Assembly: GCF_047303325.1 (NCBI RefSeq)
Contig: NZ_JBKBEX010000019.1
Span: 1 to 64,000 of the forward strand
From: Polaromonas sp047303325
GTDB taxonomy: Bacteria; Pseudomonadota; Gammaproteobacteria; Burkholderiales; Burkholderiaceae_C
DNA: 64,000 bases
Direction of reading: 5' to 3'
The position numbers and the translations under genes are program-made. Every line of letters begins with the position of its first letter. Position 1 is the stretch's first letter. A model generated the notes under the pieces. The model saw only the letters and a list, made by a program, of their open reading frames with translations, ran no database searches and was not told where the DNA came from. Positions 16,384 to 24,724 of the stretch are shown here, piece after piece.

Positions 16384-18195
16384 ATGTACCAATACACAGA
16401 ATTTGACCGCGAGTTCGTCCAGGCCCGCGCCAACCAGTACCGCGACCAGCTGAGCCGCTGGCAGGCCGGCAAACTGCCGGAAGACGAATTCCGCCCGCTG
16501 CGCCTGCAAAACGGCTGGTACGTGCAGCGCTATGCGCCCATGCTGCGCGTGGCCGTGCCCTACGGCGAGCTGTCGAGCGCGCAGGTGCGCGTGCTGGCCA
16601 AGATCGCCCGCGAATACGACCAGCCGAATGCGGCGCTGTTCAACGACGCCCAGGCCAAACAGGACAAGCTGGGCCCCGTCAACCTCAAGAGCGGCCTGTC
16701 GGTCAGCTCCAAGCTGACGACCGGCTATGCCCACTTCACGACGCGCCAGAACGTGCAGTACAACTGGATCCCGCTGGACAAATCGGCCGACGTGATGGAC
16801 CTGCTGGCCAGCGTCAACATGCACGGCATCCAGACCAGCGGCAACTGCATACGCAACATCACCAGCGATGAGCGCGCCGGCATCGCCGTCGACGAAATCG
16901 CCGACCCGCGCCCCTTCGGCGAGATCCTGCGACAGTGGAGCACGCTGCACCCCGAGTTCGCATTCCTGCCGCGCAAGTTCAAGATCGCCATCAGCGGCGC
17001 CCGCGAAGACCGCGCCGCCACGGCCTGGCACGACGTGGGCCTGCACCTGGTGCGCAATGCCGAAGGCGAGCTGGGCTTCAAGGTGCTGGTGGGCGGCGGC
17101 ATGGGCCGCACGCCTGTCATAGGCACGGTGATACGCGAGTTCCTGCCCTGGAACCAGATCATGAATTACCTGGAAGCCGTGATACGCGTGTACAACCGTT
17201 ACGGCCGCCGCGACAACATCTACAAGGCGCGCATCAAGATCCTGGTGAAGGCCGAAGGCCAGCGCTATATCGACGAGGTCGAGGCCGAGTACAAGCAGAT
17301 CCTCGAGCACGACGGCGCGCCGCACACCATCACCCAGGAAGAACTGGACCGTGTGACCGCCTCCTTCGTGCCGCCCACGCTCAATTGCGACCGCAAGAGC
17401 GCCGACGTGAAGATCGCCAACATCCTGCGCGCCGCCGCCGAGGACGACATCGAGTTCGGCCGCTGGCTGCAGCGCAACGTGGCCCCGCACCAGAACCCCG
17501 ACCTGCGCGCCGTGACCTTGTCCTTCAAGCGCCTGGGCCAGGCCCCGGGCGACGCAACGGCCGACCAGCTCGACATCGCCGCCGACCTGGCCGACCAGTT
17601 CAGCGCCGGCGAGGTGCGCGTCACGCACGACCAGAACCTGCTGCTGCCCTGGGTGCGCTGCGACGAGCTGCCCGAGCTCTGGCGCGCCGCCCGCAAGGCC
17701 GGTTTCGCCAAGCCCAACGTCCGCCTGCTGACCGACATGATCGCCTGCCCCGGCGGCGATTTCTGCTCGCTGGCCAATGCACGCTCCATCCCCATCGCCG
17801 AAGCCATCACCGAGCGCTACCAGGACATGGACGAGCTACACGACCTGGGCGAGATCGACCTGCACATCAGCGGCTGCATCAATTCCTGCGGCCACCACCA
17901 CAGCGGCCATATCGGCATCCTGGGTGTGGACAAGGATGGCCTGGAGTGGTACCAGGTCTCGCTGGGCGGCTCCGACGGCTCCGCGCTGAGCGGCGCCTCG
18001 GTGCCCGGCAAGGTGGTGGGCCCTTCGTTCACGGGCGCCGAAGTCCCCGAGGTCATTGAAGCGGTGCTCGACACCTACCGCCAGTTGCGCGAAGACGGTG
18101 AAACCTTTATCGCGACCCTGCGCCGCGTCGGCATGGAGCCCTACAAGGCCGCCGCCAAGGCCGCACGCTTTGCCCCCAACACCGTCGCGCACTGA
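16384..18195 (+). CDS. cysI: Sulfite (nitrite/sulfite) reductase hemoprotein CysI
   Basis: Six-electron reduction of sulfite to sulfide using siroheme and a [4Fe-4S] cluster. The 603-residue protein has the two half-domain repeats of the family. The cofactor cysteines are in IACPGGDFCSLA and in ISGCINSCGHHHSGHIG near its C-terminal third, giving the CX5C...CX3C arrangement. The fused C-terminal DUF934 gene product follows 11 bases later, and no CysJ flavoprotein gene is in the cluster, so electrons probably come from ferredoxin or another donor. It receives sulfite from both CysH and the Ssu system encoded in this window. Confidence 0.93.
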   Translation: MYQYTEFDREFVQARANQYRDQLSRWQAGKLPEDEFRPLRLQNGWYVQRYAPMLRVAVPYGELSSAQVRVLAKIAREYDQPNAALFNDAQAKQDKLGPVNLKSGLSVSSKLTTGYAHFTTRQNVQYNWIPLDKSADVMDLLASVNMHGIQTSGNCIRNITSDERAGIAVDEIADPRPFGEILRQWSTLHPEFAFLPRKFKIAISGAREDRAATAWHDVGLHLVRNAEGELGFKVLVGGGMGRTPVIGTVIREFLPWNQIMNYLEAVIRVYNRYGRRDNIYKARIKILVKAEGQRYIDEVEAEYKQILEHDGAPHTITQEELDRVTASFVPPTLNCDRKSADVKIANILRAAAEDDIEFGRWLQRNVAPHQNPDLRAVTLSFKRLGQAPGDATADQLDIAADLADQFSAGEVRVTHDQNLLLPWVRCDELPELWRAARKAGFAKPNVRLLTDMIACPGGDFCSLANARSIPIAEAITERYQDMDELHDLGEIDLHISGCINSCGHHHSGHIGILGVDKDGLEWYQVSLGGSDGSALSGASVPGKVVGPSFTGAEVPEVIEAVLDTYRQLREDGETFIATLRRVGMEPYKAAAKAARFAPNTVAH

Positions 18196-18206
18196 AAGGA
18201 ATGACG

Positions 18207-18602
18207 ATGAAACTGCTGCCTTTCAACGAACACAGCGGCACCGAACAAGCCGGTGTCCTGGCCATCGCGAACGACGCCGATCCTTTCGAGGTCTCGCTGG
18301 CCGGCGTTGTGCGCATAGACCTGCACTTCCCGAAATTCACCGACGGCCGCGCCTACAGCCAGGCCTTTTTGCTGCGCCGCCGCCGTGAATTTAAGGGCGA
18401 GATTCGCGCCACCGGCGACGTGCTGGTGGACCAGCTGGCGCAGATGGAGCGCAGCGGCTTTGACACCGCAGTGCTGCGCGCCGACCAGGACATAGCCGTC
18501 GCCGAGCGCGTGCTGGCCAGCTACCCCGGCTACAGCGCGGGCCGCTACCAGGGCGACGCAGTGCACATTGCCCCCCACTTCAAGGAAGCGGCTGCCGCCT
18601 GA
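18207..18602 (+). CDS. DUF934 family protein associated with sulfite reductase
   Basis: A 131-residue protein of the DUF934 family, nearly always found next to sulfite reductase hemoprotein genes and of unproven function. The conserved patterns visible are VVRIDLHFPKFTDGRAYSQA, LRRRREFKGEIRATGDVL and DQLAQMERSGFD. I choose the ATG at 18207 because AAAGGA then sits 6 bases upstream; the ATG at 18201 directly abuts that site. It lies between cysI and cysH in a tight rightward operon. By position it may help CysI assembly or electron delivery in organisms that lack CysJ; that is an inference. Confidence 0.85.
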   Translation: MKLLPFNEHSGTEQAGVLAIANDADPFEVSLAGVVRIDLHFPKFTDGRAYSQAFLLRRRREFKGEIRATGDVLVDQLAQMERSGFDTAVLRADQDIAVAERVLASYPGYSAGRYQGDAVHIAPHFKEAAAA

Positions 18603-18607
18603 ACACC

Positions 18608-19228
18608 ATGAGCCTCGATCTTGCAAAAATCAACGCGGAACTCGGCCACAACGCGCAGGGCCTGGTGGCCTGGGCTGTGGGACTGGGCCGTCCCGCCATC
18701 GTCACCACCAATTTCCGCCCCTTTGAGGCGGTGATACTGCACATGGTGACGCGCGCCAATCCCCGCGTTCCCGTGGTCTGGATGGACAACGGCTACAACA
18801 CCGAGGCCACCTACCGCTTCGCCGACGAAGTGACAAAGCTGCTCAAGCTGGACCTGCATATTTACCTGCCGCGCCGCTCCCGTGCTCACCGCGAGGCCGT
18901 GGAAGGCCCGACCCCGGCGCTGGACGATCCACGCCACGCGGCCTTCACTGAAGAGGTGAAACTCGAGCCCTTTGCCCGCGCCCTGCGCGAAACCGCCCCC
19001 CAGGTCTGGTTCACGGCCTTGCGCGCCACCGATACCGCGGTGCGCGCCCAGATGGACCCGGTCAGCGTCAACCCCGACGGTCTGATCAAGGTTGCGCCGC
19101 TACTGCACTGGTCTTCCAAAGACCTCTACCAGTACTGCGAAATCAACGGCCTGCCCAACAACTTCGACTATGTGGACCCCACCAAGGGCGAGGACAACCG
19201 CGAGTGCGGTCTGCACCTTGCGCACTGA
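18608..19228 (+). CDS. cysH: Cluster-less PAPS/APS reductase CysH
   Basis: Reduces activated sulfate (APS or PAPS) to sulfite, using a C-terminal cysteine. The 206-residue protein has the PAPS-reductase-like nucleotide region (PAIVTTNFRPFEAVILHM, VPVVWMDNGYNTEATYRF) and the redox motif ECGLH four residues from the end. Only two cysteines are present in the whole protein, so the CC and CXXC motifs that hold the [4Fe-4S] cluster of typical bacterial APS reductases are missing. It is also shorter than E. coli CysH (244). No cysC (APS kinase) gene lies in the cluster. The substrate therefore cannot be assigned as APS or PAPS. It sits 5 bases after the DUF934 gene. Confidence 0.88.
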   Translation: MSLDLAKINAELGHNAQGLVAWAVGLGRPAIVTTNFRPFEAVILHMVTRANPRVPVVWMDNGYNTEATYRFADEVTKLLKLDLHIYLPRRSRAHREAVEGPTPALDDPRHAAFTEEVKLEPFARALRETAPQVWFTALRATDTAVRAQMDPVSVNPDGLIKVAPLLHWSSKDLYQYCEINGLPNNFDYVDPTKGEDNRECGLHLAH

Positions 19229-19271
19229 CGGCCCCCTCCCGATGTCCCCCCATGCCCCACCTCGCAGACCT

Positions 19272-20228
19272 ATGAACGCCCGCACACCCTCTCACTTGCT
19301 GCCAGCCGACCCGGCGATTTCCATCGCACGGCTGTCCAACTCCCACCTCGATGCGCTGGAAGAGGAAACCATCTTCATCCTGCGCGAAGTGGCCGCGGCC
19401 TTTGAGCGCCCGGCCCTGCTGTTTTCGGGCGGCAAGGACTCGTTGGTGATGCTCAAGTGCGCCGAAAAAGCCTTTGGCGTGGGCCGCATCCCCTACCCGC
19501 TGCTAATGATTGACACCGGCCACAACTTCCATGAAGTGACCGATTTCCGCGATTTCCGCGCCAAGGAACTGGGCGCCGAGCTGATCGTGCGCAATGTCGA
19601 GGACTCGATGAGACGCGGCACCGTGCGCCTGGCCCATCCGGGCGAATCGCGCAATGTGCACCAGTCGGTCACGCTACTGGAGGCGATCGACGAATTCCGC
19701 TTTGACGCGCTGATAGGCGGCGCACGCCGCGACGAAGAAAAAGCCCGCGCCAAGGAGCGGATTTTTTCGCACCGCGACAGCTTCGGTCAGTGGCAACCCA
19801 AGGCGCAGCGCCCCGAACTCTGGACGCTGTTCAACACCCGGCTGCAGCCCGGCGAGCACTTCCGCGTGTTCCCGATCTCCAACTGGACCGAACTCGACGT
19901 GTGGCAGTACATCGAACGCGAAAAAATCGCGCTGCCTTCGCTGTACTACGCGCACCAGCGCAAGGTGGTCGAGCGCAAGGGCCTGCTGGTGCCGGTAACC
20001 GAGCTGACCCCCGCGCGCGACGGCGAACAAATCGTTGAAAAAACCGTGCGCTTTCGCACCGTAGGCGACATCACCTGCACCTGCCCGGTGGACAGCCCCG
20101 CCGCCACGGCCGCCGAAATCGTGATTGAAACACTGGCCGCCGACGTGAGCGAGCGCGGCGCCACGCGCATGGACGACAAGACCTCCGACGCATCGATGGA
20201 AAAGCGCAAGAAAGACGGGTATTTCTGA
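19272..20228 (+). CDS. cysD: Sulfate adenylyltransferase small subunit CysD
   Basis: Makes adenosine 5'-phosphosulfate from ATP and sulfate together with CysN. The PP-loop ATP pyrophosphatase motif FSGGKDSLVML lies near residue 54, followed by PYPLLMIDTGHNFHEVTDFRD and the family block IGGARRDEEKARAKERIFSH. The C-terminal YFRTVGD-like segment appears as KTVRFRTVGDITCTCPV. The protein has 318 residues, in the usual range. Its stop overlaps the cysN start as TGATG, so translation is likely coupled. It is 43 bases after cysH. Confidence 0.94.
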   Translation: MNARTPSHLLPADPAISIARLSNSHLDALEEETIFILREVAAAFERPALLFSGGKDSLVMLKCAEKAFGVGRIPYPLLMIDTGHNFHEVTDFRDFRAKELGAELIVRNVEDSMRRGTVRLAHPGESRNVHQSVTLLEAIDEFRFDALIGGARRDEEKARAKERIFSHRDSFGQWQPKAQRPELWTLFNTRLQPGEHFRVFPISNWTELDVWQYIEREKIALPSLYYAHQRKVVERKGLLVPVTELTPARDGEQIVEKTVRFRTVGDITCTCPVDSPAATAAEIVIETLAADVSERGATRMDDKTSDASMEKRKKDGYF

Positions 20229-21538
20229 TGAGCACGACTGATTTAACCGCCGGCGACGTGAAACTCGCGCCCCCCGGCCAGAACGACCTGAAGCCGGCGC
20301 TGAAATTCATCACCTGCGGCTCGGTCGACGACGGCAAGAGCACCTTGATAGGCCGCCTGCTGGTGGACAGCCGCGCGGTGCTGCAGGACCACCTGGCCGG
20401 CGTGCAGCGCGGCGGCGAGACCGACCTGGCCCTGCTGACCGACGGCCTGTCGGCCGAACGCGAGCAAGGCATCACCATCGACGTGGCCTACCGCTACTTC
20501 GCCACCGAAAGCCGCAAGTTCATCATCGGCGACGCGCCCGGCCATGAGCAGTACACCCGCAACATGGTGACGGCCGCCTCCAGCGCCGACGCCGCCGTGG
20601 TGCTGGTCGACGCCACCAAGCTGGACTGGAAAAACCCCTCGCTGGAGCTGCTACAGCAAACCCGCCGCCATTCGCTGCTGGTCAACCTGCTGCGCGTGCC
20701 CTCCATCGTGTTCGCGGTGAACAAGCTCGACGCCGTGGAAGACCCGGCGCTGGCATTCAAAAACATAGCTGCGGCCCTGGCCGCCTTCGCCCAGGCCGCG
20801 CGCATCCCGGTGAAAGCAACCGTGCCGGTGTCGGCCCTCAAGGGCTACAACGTGGTCGACGGCAAGCCCGGCTGGTGCGGCTACGAAGGCCTGTCGCTGC
20901 TGCAGCTGCTGGAACACCTGCCCGTCACGGCCGCCGAAAGCACCGAGGCCTTTTCGTTTCCGGTACAGTGGGTCGAAAAATTTTCGTCCTCGTCCGACAC
21001 CTCGCAGGGCCGCCGTGTCTTCTGGGGCCGTGTTGCCACCGGCGGCGTGCAGCCCGGCCAGAGCGTGACCATACTGCCCAGCGGCAAGACGGCGGTGGTG
21101 GCCCAGGTGCTGGACCATACCCGCCAGCCCAAGACCATCCTGGCCGGCCACAGCGCAGGCATCGTGCTGGACCACGAAGTCGACGTGTCGCGCGGCGACT
21201 GGCTGCTGGCCGTGGACAGCTTCGAGCCCTCGCGCGAAATCTCGGCCACCGTGGCCTGGATGGACGACGAGCCGCTGGTCGCGGGCCGCGTCTACTGGAC
21301 GCTGCACGGCCACCGCTGGGTCAAGGCCAAGGTCAAACGCATCGTGCACAAGCTCGACGTAAACACCCTGGCCGAGGAAGACGCCAGCGAGCTGCCGCCC
21401 AATGCCATAGGCCACATCGAACTGAGCCTGCAGGAGCCGCTGGCCACCCTGCCCTATGCGCGTTCGCGCATCCTGGGCTCGCTGGTGCTGGTGGACACGG
21501 CCTCGCACAGAACCTCGGGCGCGGCGCTGGTCCTTTGA
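20228..21538 (+). CDS. cysN: Sulfate adenylyltransferase GTPase subunit CysN
   Basis: A GTPase related to elongation factor Tu that drives APS formation by CysD. GTP-binding motifs are clear: G1 GSVDDGKST near residue 34, G3 DAPGHEQYTRN near 101, and G4 NKLD near 163. At 436 residues it is the plain CysN form and lacks the fused APS kinase (CysC) domain found in NodQ-type proteins. It ends the operon; a terminator hairpin follows at 21549-21576. With cysD, cysH and cysI it forms the sulfate assimilation route. Confidence 0.94.
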   Translation: MSTTDLTAGDVKLAPPGQNDLKPALKFITCGSVDDGKSTLIGRLLVDSRAVLQDHLAGVQRGGETDLALLTDGLSAEREQGITIDVAYRYFATESRKFIIGDAPGHEQYTRNMVTAASSADAAVVLVDATKLDWKNPSLELLQQTRRHSLLVNLLRVPSIVFAVNKLDAVEDPALAFKNIAAALAAFAQAARIPVKATVPVSALKGYNVVDGKPGWCGYEGLSLLQLLEHLPVTAAESTEAFSFPVQWVEKFSSSSDTSQGRRVFWGRVATGGVQPGQSVTILPSGKTAVVAQVLDHTRQPKTILAGHSAGIVLDHEVDVSRGDWLLAVDSFEPSREISATVAWMDDEPLVAGRVYWTLHGHRWVKAKVKRIVHKLDVNTLAEEDASELPPNAIGHIELSLQEPLATLPYARSRILGSLVLVDTASHRTSGAALVL

Positions 21539-21548
21539 GCCGGCCTCC

Positions 21549-21576
21549 ACGCGAAGCACCCGCTTCGCGTTCTTTG
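21549..21576 (+). terminator. Terminator after cysN
   Basis: The inverted repeat ACGCGAAGC / GCTTCGCGT with a 4-base loop is followed by TTCTTT, 10 bases after the cysN stop. This marks the end of the sulfate assimilation operon and separates it from fdxA. Confidence 0.7.
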
Positions 21577-21638
21577 ATAACCCTGTTGGCGGAAACCTCT
21601 TAAAATCAAGGGTTTCCACCGACCAGCCTAGAAAAAAC

Positions 21639-21968
21639 ATGACCCACATCGTCTCCGAATCCTGCATCCGCTGCAAATACACCGACTGTGTGGATGTTTG
21701 CCCCGTGGACTGCTTCCGCGAAGGCCCCAACATGCTGGTGATCGATCCGGACGAGTGCATTGACTGCGCCGTCTGCATTCCCGAATGCCCCGTGAACGCC
21801 ATCTATGCCGAGGAAGACGTGCCGGCGGACCAGATCGCCTTCATCAAGCTCAATGTGGAATTGAGCCGCGCCGAGGGCTGGAAAAGCATTACCAAGCGCA
21901 AGGACGCTTTGCCCGACGCCGAGGAATGGAAAGACAAGACGGGCAAACTGTCCGAATTGATCCGCTAA
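21639..21968 (+). CDS. fdxA: Seven-iron ferredoxin FdxA
   Basis: A small electron carrier with one [3Fe-4S] and one [4Fe-4S] cluster. Cysteine-rich segments are CIRCKYTDCVDVCPVDCF near the N-terminus and CIDCAVCIPECPVNAI around residues 40-55, followed by the long helical C-terminal tail typical of this ferredoxin group. At 109 residues its size matches FdxA of Azotobacter and Pseudomonas. It lies 70 bases before a ferredoxin-NADP reductase of the thioredoxin-reductase type, which is probably its redox partner, and directly after the sulfur genes, where CysI needs low-potential electrons. Confidence 0.93.
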   Translation: MTHIVSESCIRCKYTDCVDVCPVDCFREGPNMLVIDPDECIDCAVCIPECPVNAIYAEEDVPADQIAFIKLNVELSRAEGWKSITKRKDALPDAEEWKDKTGKLSELIR

Positions 21969-22038
21969 GCCGACCCGGGGCCGCCGGCCCCAGGCCCTTC
22001 CCGGGCCGCCACGCGCCTTGCCGGGCGCCCCAGGAACC

Positions 22039-23142
22039 ATGGAACCCCAACTGAACCAAGAAGTGATCAACACCGCAGCCGAGCACGACGGCCCCATCGA
22101 AACCGATGCGGTGATCGTGGGCGCCGGGCCCGTGGGACTGTTCCAGGTGTTCGAGCTGGGCCTGCTGGAGATCAAGGCGCATGTGATCGACTCGCTGGCT
22201 TACCCCGGCGGCCAGTGCATAGAGCTTTACCCCGACAAGCCGATTTACGACATTCCCGCCGTGCCCATGTGCACCGGCAGGGAACTGACCGACAGCCTGC
22301 TCAAGCAGATCGAGCCTTTCGGCGCGACTTTTCATTTCGGCCAGGAAGTCAGCACGGTCGAACGGCAGCAGGACGGCCGCTTTTTTGTCGAAACCTCCAA
22401 GGGCACGCGCTTTCTGACCAAGACGATTTTCATCGCGGCGGGCGTGGGCGCCTTCCAGCCCAAGCTGCTGCGCGTCGATGGCCTGGAGCAATTTGACGAC
22501 AGCCAGCTGTTCTACCGTGTGAAAAACCCGGCCGACTTTGCCGGCAAAAACCTGGTCATCGTGGGCGGTGGCGACTCCGCGCTCGACTGGGCGCTGAACT
22601 TCGCGGCCGCTGGCCCCAACAAGGCCGAGAGCGTGATCCTGGTCCACCGGCGTGACGGCTTCCAGGCCGCGCCCGCCAGCGTGGCCAAGATGCGCGAACT
22701 CTGCGACGCTTACGAGATGCAGTTCATCGTGGGTCAGGTCACCGGCTACGAAGAAAAGCAAGGCCGGCTCACCGGCGCCAAGGTCACCGGCTCCGACGGT
22801 ATCACGCGCGTGGTGCCGCTGGACGTGCTGCTGGTGTTCTTCGGCCTGTCGCCCAAGCTGGGGCCGATTGCCGACTGGGGCCTGGACATCGAACGCAAGC
22901 AGCTCAAGGTGGACACCGAAAAATTCTCCACCAACATTCCCGGCATCTTCGCGGTGGGCGACATCAACACCTACCCCGGTAAAAAGAAGCTGATCCTGAG
23001 CGGCTTCCACGAATGCGCACTGGCGGCCTTCGGCGCTGCGCCCTTCATCTTCCCCGACAAAAAAATCCACCTGCAATACACCACGACCAGCCCGAAACTG
23101 CACAAGGTGTTGGGCGTTGAGTCGCCGGTGTTTGACGACTGA
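22039..23142 (+). CDS. Ferredoxin--NADP(+) reductase, thioredoxin-reductase type
   Basis: Transfers electrons between NADPH and ferredoxin or flavodoxin. The protein has two dinucleotide-binding folds: FAD motif AVIVGAGPVGLFQVFELG near residue 25 and NADPH motif LVIVGGGDSALDWALN near residue 175. It lacks the CXXC active site of thioredoxin reductase, as expected for this FNR class, and ends with the family feature of a C-terminal extension after GIFAVGDINTYPGKKKLI. An AGGA precedes the ATG at 22039; a TTG at 22018 is less likely. Length is 367 residues. Pairing with fdxA suggests they work together. Confidence 0.9.
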   Translation: MEPQLNQEVINTAAEHDGPIETDAVIVGAGPVGLFQVFELGLLEIKAHVIDSLAYPGGQCIELYPDKPIYDIPAVPMCTGRELTDSLLKQIEPFGATFHFGQEVSTVERQQDGRFFVETSKGTRFLTKTIFIAAGVGAFQPKLLRVDGLEQFDDSQLFYRVKNPADFAGKNLVIVGGGDSALDWALNFAAAGPNKAESVILVHRRDGFQAAPASVAKMRELCDAYEMQFIVGQVTGYEEKQGRLTGAKVTGSDGITRVVPLDVLLVFFGLSPKLGPIADWGLDIERKQLKVDTEKFSTNIPGIFAVGDINTYPGKKKLILSGFHECALAAFGAAPFIFPDKKIHLQYTTTSPKLHKVLGVESPVFDD

Positions 23143-23165
23143 GCCGGGCAACCCCCCGTCCCTCC

Positions 23166-23192
23166 AAAAAGCCCGCCATGCGCGGGCTTTTT
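23166..23192 (+). terminator. Terminator after ferredoxin--NADP reductase
   Basis: GCCCGC and GCGGGC form a 6-bp stem with a short loop, flanked by AAAAA before and TTTTT after, 24 bases downstream of the reductase stop. It could act in both directions. Confidence 0.75.
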
Positions 23193-23251
23193 ATTGCCTG
23201 CAGAAGCAGGCACGAATCCACCCTACAATTTACGCAGCGCCCGCAAGGGTG

Positions 23252-23348
23252 CCTTCGCTGGGGGTGTTGCCGCGGTTCGTGATTGCGAACGGCGGCGGCT
23301 GAGAAAGTCCCTTTGAACCTGATTTGAGGTAATCCTCGCGCAGGGAAG
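23252..23348 (+). ncRNA. TPP riboswitch (THI element) upstream of cytX
   Basis: The conserved thi-box elements appear in order: GCTGGGGGTG at the 5' side, a variable hairpin, GGCTGAGA, then CCCTTTGAACCTGAT, TGAGGTAATCCTCGCG and GCAGGGAAGC. These are the pyrimidine and pyrophosphate sensor helices of the thiamine pyrophosphate aptamer. A second hairpin, GCCCGCAG/CTGCGGGC at 23361-23379, follows and lies before the cytX start at 23420; it is the probable expression platform. The target is therefore the HMP permease gene. I saw no matching riboswitch before the leftward thiM-thiE-thiD genes. Confidence 0.93.
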
Positions 23349-23419
23349 CATGTTCCGGATGCCCGCAGCGCCTGCGGGCTTCAAGCAGGCCGACCTGGCA
23401 TTGAAGATCGGAACTGCTG

Positions 23420-24724
23420 ATGACCACAACCTCTACTTCCGCCGCCGGCAACACCGCGCTCACACCACTGCCCGCAGGCGACCGCCTGTTCGGCTGGAGC
23501 GACCATGCCGCGCTCTGGCTCAGCCTGGGCGTGGGCCTGCTGGTCATGCAGATAGGCGCCTACCTGGTGCCGGCCCTGGGCACACAAACGGCGCTGGCGG
23601 TGATCGTCTGCGGCTCCATCCTGGGCGCGGGCCTGCTGGCCTGGACGGCGAAGATCGGCTGCGACAGCGGACTTTCGAGCGCCGGGCTGATGCACGCCAC
23701 TTACGGCAGCAGCTTCGCGCGCCTGCCGGTGCTGCTCAACATCGTGCAACTGATAGGCTGGACCACCTTCGAGCTTGTGGTGATGCGCGACGGCACCATC
23801 GCCATCGCCCGCCAGTCCGGCAGCTTTGCGGGTGCCGCATGGCCCCTTCTGGCCACCCTGCTCTGGGGCGCGGTGCTGCTGGCGCTGCTGTCGGGCTCCA
23901 TGGTCAGGCTGGTGCGCAAATTCATAGGCCGTTGGGGCCTGCCGCTGGTCATCGCTTCGCTGCTGTGGCTGAGCTGGCAATTCCTGGCCAAGGCCAACAG
24001 CCAAGGCCTGGCCGCGCTGTGGAACCGCCCCGGCGAAGGCGGCATGAGTACGCTGTCAGCGCTGGACCTGGTGATCGCGATGCCGGTTTCCTGGCTGCCG
24101 CTGGTGGCCGATTTCGCGCGCCACGGGCGCGACGGCAACAGCGCCCTGCGCGGCACCTGGCTGGGTTATGCGATTGCCAATATCTGGTGCTACGCGCTGG
24201 GCGTGCTGGTGGCCATCACAACGCCCAGCACCGACCTGGTCGCAGCGCTGCTGCTGGCGCAAGGCGGGCTGGTCGCACTGGGGCTGATCCTGATCGACGA
24301 AGTCGACAACGCTTACGGCGACCTGTACTCGGGCTCGGTGGCCGGCCACAGCCTGAAGCCGGCCTGGAGCGTGCGCCGCTGGGGCGTGGGCCTGGCCCTG
24401 CTGTGCACCGCGCTGGCGCTGGTGCTGCCCATGCACAGTCTGGAGCCGTTTTTGCTGATGCTCAGCTCGGTGTTCGTGCCCTTGTACGGCGTGATCCTGG
24501 CGCGGCTGGCCGGCACGCCCCATATCGCCGCGCTAGTCGCCAGGCGCAAGGTCAATCCCAGCGCCGTCGCGATCTGGCTCCTGGGCATTGTTTGCTACCA
24601 CCTGTGCGCCAAGCTGGCGCCCGACTGGGGTGCGGCATTGCCGACGCTGGTGCTGACCTTTGCCCTGGCGCGGCTCACGCGAGCCGACGCTACCGGCGCT
24701 TCGGGCGCTAGCGCAGCGGCTTGA
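23420..24724 (+). CDS. cytX: Hydroxymethylpyrimidine permease CytX
   Basis: An NCS1-family (cytosine/purine type) inner-membrane transporter of 434 residues with about 12 hydrophobic segments. The thiamine riboswitch immediately upstream and the thiD, thiE and thiM genes on its other side indicate transport of the thiamine precursor hydroxymethylpyrimidine, the role proposed for CytX. Visible features are DRLFGWSDHAALWLSLGVG at the start and the MPVSWLPLVADFARHGRD segment after membrane span six. The gene overlaps the convergent thiD by 17 bases at their 3' ends. No good ribosome site is seen, consistent with control at the translation step. Confidence 0.9.
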   Translation: MTTTSTSAAGNTALTPLPAGDRLFGWSDHAALWLSLGVGLLVMQIGAYLVPALGTQTALAVIVCGSILGAGLLAWTAKIGCDSGLSSAGLMHATYGSSFARLPVLLNIVQLIGWTTFELVVMRDGTIAIARQSGSFAGAAWPLLATLLWGAVLLALLSGSMVRLVRKFIGRWGLPLVIASLLWLSWQFLAKANSQGLAALWNRPGEGGMSTLSALDLVIAMPVSWLPLVADFARHGRDGNSALRGTWLGYAIANIWCYALGVLVAITTPSTDLVAALLLAQGGLVALGLILIDEVDNAYGDLYSGSVAGHSLKPAWSVRRWGVGLALLCTALALVLPMHSLEPFLLMLSSVFVPLYGVILARLAGTPHIAALVARRKVNPSAVAIWLLGIVCYHLCAKLAPDWGAALPTLVLTFALARLTRADATGASGASAAA

